From positions 1 through 6,128 of the forward strand of contig JAJDEC010000390.1 of assembly GCA_029259995.1 (NCBI GenBank): DNA of 6,128 nt, read 5' to 3'. A program made the translations under genes and the position numbers. Below the pieces are notes generated by a model. The model worked only from the letters and a program-made list of their open reading frames with translations. It was not told the origin of the DNA and ran no database searches. This document shows positions 4,330 to 6,128 of the stretch, piece after piece (the first letter of the stretch is position 1; the number at the start of each line of letters is the position of its first letter). Source of the stretch: Phycisphaerae bacterium. GTDB taxonomy: Bacteria; Planctomycetota; Phycisphaerae; UBA1845; UTPLA1.

Positions 4330-6128
4330 ATGAACACTTTATGTCTAAAGAGAGGCAATCACCGCGCGCCGCGCCGCGCCGCGAGCCGTTGTTTCGCCCT
4401 CATGGCGTGTCTGCTTGTCTCCACCTCGGCCGACGCGGCGACGCGCATCGGCGTGCTTTCACTGGCCGACGATCGACAGCATCCGAATCTGAGCCTCCTC
4501 GATCCGGCAATGTCGGCCGCCAATGTCGCGCTCCTGGGCGAAGGCTTCGAGATCGCATCGATTCCGTCCCTGACGCCGGCACAACTCGACAACATCGACA
4601 TCCTCTGGCTGCCGCTGCTCGACGCACCCAGCCCGGGATTGAATCCGGCCTACACATTCGCGGAAACTGTCGAGATCCTCGCCTATCTGGAGGCCGGAGG
4701 ACGCGTTGTCTGGTTCGGCGACGCGGGAATCTACAACGAGGGCGACGATTCATTCCTCGATGCCTTCGCCATCACGAAGCTCACGGGGAACTACAACACG
4801 ACGGGGCCCGTCCCCTCATCCGATCGGCATCCGATTCTGACGGGGCCGCTGGGCGAAGTGTCGACCGCCGCATCGGAAGCGACGTTCGGCCTGATGAACA
4901 CGGCGAGCGCGAATGTTGTGGTTCAGGATGTGCTCACTGACAGCGCCGGCCCCGGTGCATTTCTGTCCGTCGCCACGATCCCCAACGCCAACGGCAGCGA
5001 CGGCCGCCTGGCGATGATCTGCGACGCGTCGATCTTCGAACAGTTCTACACATCCGACAATCATGCGGCGTTGCTGATCAACGTCGTTCGCTGGCTTGAA
5101 GCGGCGGCGGGATACACTCCGAGCGCGCCAGCGTCGACGCCTGTCATCATTGCCGGACTGACAGACGCCTGCGAGGCGTGTTCGTCGACGGCGCTGACAT
5201 TCGCAGACGTGACGAATTCCGGATTCAGCATCGCGGCCCCGCTCGGATCGGGTCGTTGTGATGTCGGCGGTATTCCGGACGCGGCACTGCCGATTGACTT
5301 TCTGGGCTACGCCGTCTCCGTCGCGACGAGCGCCGGATTGGGCGCGGATACCACAACGACTGTCACGATTGCATACGATCGTGCCGTGCTCGAATCATTC
5401 GGCATCGACGCGATTTCGGAATCCGCGCTGCGGCTCTATGAATACAACGCGATCGCCGAATCGACGACCGACATCACGGCGAATCTGGACACGAATGCAC
5501 AGACGATCACGGGGGCAATGACCGCGCCGGGAATTCTGCTCCTGGGCACGGCCGTTGCAGCCGACGATTGCAATCAGAATGGCGTTCCCGACGACTGCGA
5601 ACTCGACGGCAATGACTGCAACGCGAATCTCATTCTCGACGTCTGCGAGATCGCGCCGAACACCACGGCCGGAAGCGGCGATTTCTACTGCCAGCAGAAT
5701 TGCGACGCCGACTGCAACGACAACGGCGTTCCCGATTCGTGCGATCCATTGGTCACACTCACGTTCATCGCCAGCCCGGCGAACGGCGGCACAATTCTCC
5801 CCGGCGGCGCTGCGATGCACACGATCTGCACGACTCTGAATATCCTCGCCACACCGGCGGATGGATTCTGCTTCACGGGTTGGACCGTTGATCAGGGCGA
5901 CGTGCCGACGCCATCGAATAACCCTTCCGCAACAATCAACATCACCGATGACCAGGCGATCACGGCGAACTTCACGCCGATCATCATCGATCATCCCGAC
6001 GATCTCATTATCTGTGAGGGCGACACGGCGACATTCGCTGTTCTGCTTGACGTCGCATTCCGACCAGACGCCGAATACCAATGGCGGTTCAACGGTACAC
6101 CCATCCCGGGTGCGACTGGCAACGAGAC
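4330..6128 (+). CDS. Large secreted multidomain protein with DCNxNGxxDxC repeats and Ig-like domain (3' end missing)
   Basis: The frame is open from ATG 4330 past the window end (599 codons visible). The start is the first ATG after an in-frame stop at 4264 and gives a signal peptide: a basic region (KRGNHRAPRRAASR), a hydrophobic core (CFALMACLLV) and a likely cut after SADA, near residue 36. There is no clear ribosome binding site. Residues about 39-260 resemble a glutamine-amidotransferase/ThuA-like alpha-beta fold (IDILWLPLL, YLEAGGRVVWFGDAG, HPILTGPLG, GRLAMICDASIF, LINVVRWL), with no Cys at the usual nucleophile turn, so it is probably non-catalytic. Residues about 270-406 form a beta-rich domain ending like the TVTIAYD...LRLYEYN...TITGAMTAPG modules of secreted bacterial proteins. 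Three 12-residue DCNxNxxxDxCx repeats lie at 413-424, 429-440 and 461-472. Residues about 475-549 resemble a divergent InlB B-repeat (ASPANGGTI...GFCFTGWTV...ITANFT). An Ig-like domain then starts (CEGDTATFAV, YQWRFNGTPIPGATG). It is probably extracellular or surface-attached; its binding partner is unknown. Confidence 0.9.
   Translation, partial: MNTLCLKRGNHRAPRRAASRCFALMACLLVSTSADAATRIGVLSLADDRQHPNLSLLDPAMSAANVALLGEGFEIASIPSLTPAQLDNIDILWLPLLDAPSPGLNPAYTFAETVEILAYLEAGGRVVWFGDAGIYNEGDDSFLDAFAITKLTGNYNTTGPVPSSDRHPILTGPLGEVSTAASEATFGLMNTASANVVVQDVLTDSAGPGAFLSVATIPNANGSDGRLAMICDASIFEQFYTSDNHAALLINVVRWLEAAAGYTPSAPASTPVIIAGLTDACEACSSTALTFADVTNSGFSIAAPLGSGRCDVGGIPDAALPIDFLGYAVSVATSAGLGADTTTTVTIAYDRAVLESFGIDAISESALRLYEYNAIAESTTDITANLDTNAQTITGAMTAPGILLLGTAVAADDCNQNGVPDDCELDGNDCNANLILDVCEIAPNTTAGSGDFYCQQNCDADCNDNGVPDSCDPLVTLTFIASPANGGTILPGGAAMHTICTTLNILATPADGFCFTGWTVDQGDVPTPSNNPSATINITDDQAITANFTPIIIDHPDDLIICEGDTATFAVLLDVAFRPDAEYQWRFNGTPIPGATGNE
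4365..4383 (+). repeat. Pentanucleotide tandem repeat (GCGCC) in signal-peptide codons
   Basis: Three exact GCGCC units (4366-4380), flanked by a matching C at 4365 and GCG at 4381-4383, give a 19-nt tract of 5-base period. It lies in the basic region of the signal peptide of the secreted protein. Because the unit is not a multiple of three, gain or loss of one copy would shift the frame. Copy number is low, so any slippage is speculative. Confidence 0.6.
5566..5745 (+). repeat. Three DCNxNxxxDxC coding repeats (calcium-binding-like)
   Basis: Repeat units at 5566-5601 (DCNQNGVPDDCE), 5614-5649 (DCNANLILDVCE) and 5710-5745 (DCNDNGVPDSCD) lie within the secreted protein. The Asp/Asn spacing resembles EF-hand-like or thrombospondin type 3 calcium loops, and each unit holds two Cys nine positions apart that could form a disulfide. 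Such units are, from memory, frequent in secreted planctomycete proteins. The second unit has lost the NG turn. Calcium binding is inferred from the pattern only. Confidence 0.8.

Noticed and set aside
4399..4410. LMAC as a lipobox (lipoprotein signal peptide)
   Set aside because: Met at the second position is atypical, and the hydrophobic core continues past the Cys to a better signal peptidase I site at SADA.
4098..4940. Plus-strand open frame of 280 codons overlapping the secreted-protein gene in another frame
   Set aside because: Its product is Arg-rich low-complexity sequence, whereas the overlapping frame from 4330 has a signal peptide and recognisable domains and stays open to the window end.
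5395..6081. Minus-strand open frame of 228 codons opposite the DCN-repeat and InlB-like region
   Set aside because: It is a Val/Arg-rich antisense shadow of a clearly coding plus-strand frame, without any motif.
1..6128. High density of GATC and CGATCG words
   Set aside because: They mostly arise in coding frames from frequent ATC, GAT, GAC and CGA codons; without genome-wide counts there is no reason to infer a special signal.

Overview
The window looks like chromosomal DNA of a GC-rich bacterium, most likely a planctomycete and perhaps close to the Phycisphaerae. This is inferred from three things: a PEP-CTERM surface protein at the left end, DCNxNGxxDxC repeats in a secreted multidomain protein at the right end, and weak or absent Shine-Dalgarno sequences before several genes. 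No 16S rRNA or other decisive taxonomic marker is present.

Layout, all on the + strand: (1) the 3' part of an exported PEP-CTERM protein (1-756), followed by a strong intrinsic terminator with a UNCG-type loop (795-829); (2) a short regulatory gap with a 17-bp palindrome and a weak promoter candidate; (3) a probable three-gene operon made of the ribosome-associated GTPase gene typA/bipA (981-2813), a small very acidic helical protein of unknown function (2875-3180), and a divergent GNAT-type acetyltransferase (3213-3980) with a clear AGGAG ribosome binding site; (4) a 349-base gap (3981-4329) holding a possible weak terminator and a small inverted repeat; (5) the 5' part of a large secreted multidomain protein (4330 to beyond 6128). 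That protein has a signal peptide, a glutamine-amidotransferase-like domain without a catalytic cysteine, a beta-rich domain, three DCNxNxxxDxC repeats, an InlB-B-repeat-like domain and the start of an Ig-like domain.

The two outer genes encode cell-envelope or extracellular proteins, while the central operon is cytoplasmic and linked to translation or stress. No mobile element, CRISPR array, tRNA or rRNA was seen. I found no convincing new system. The most interesting leads are the typA-acidic protein-GNAT cluster, the domain architecture of the secreted protein, and a short pentanucleotide repeat within its signal-peptide codons.
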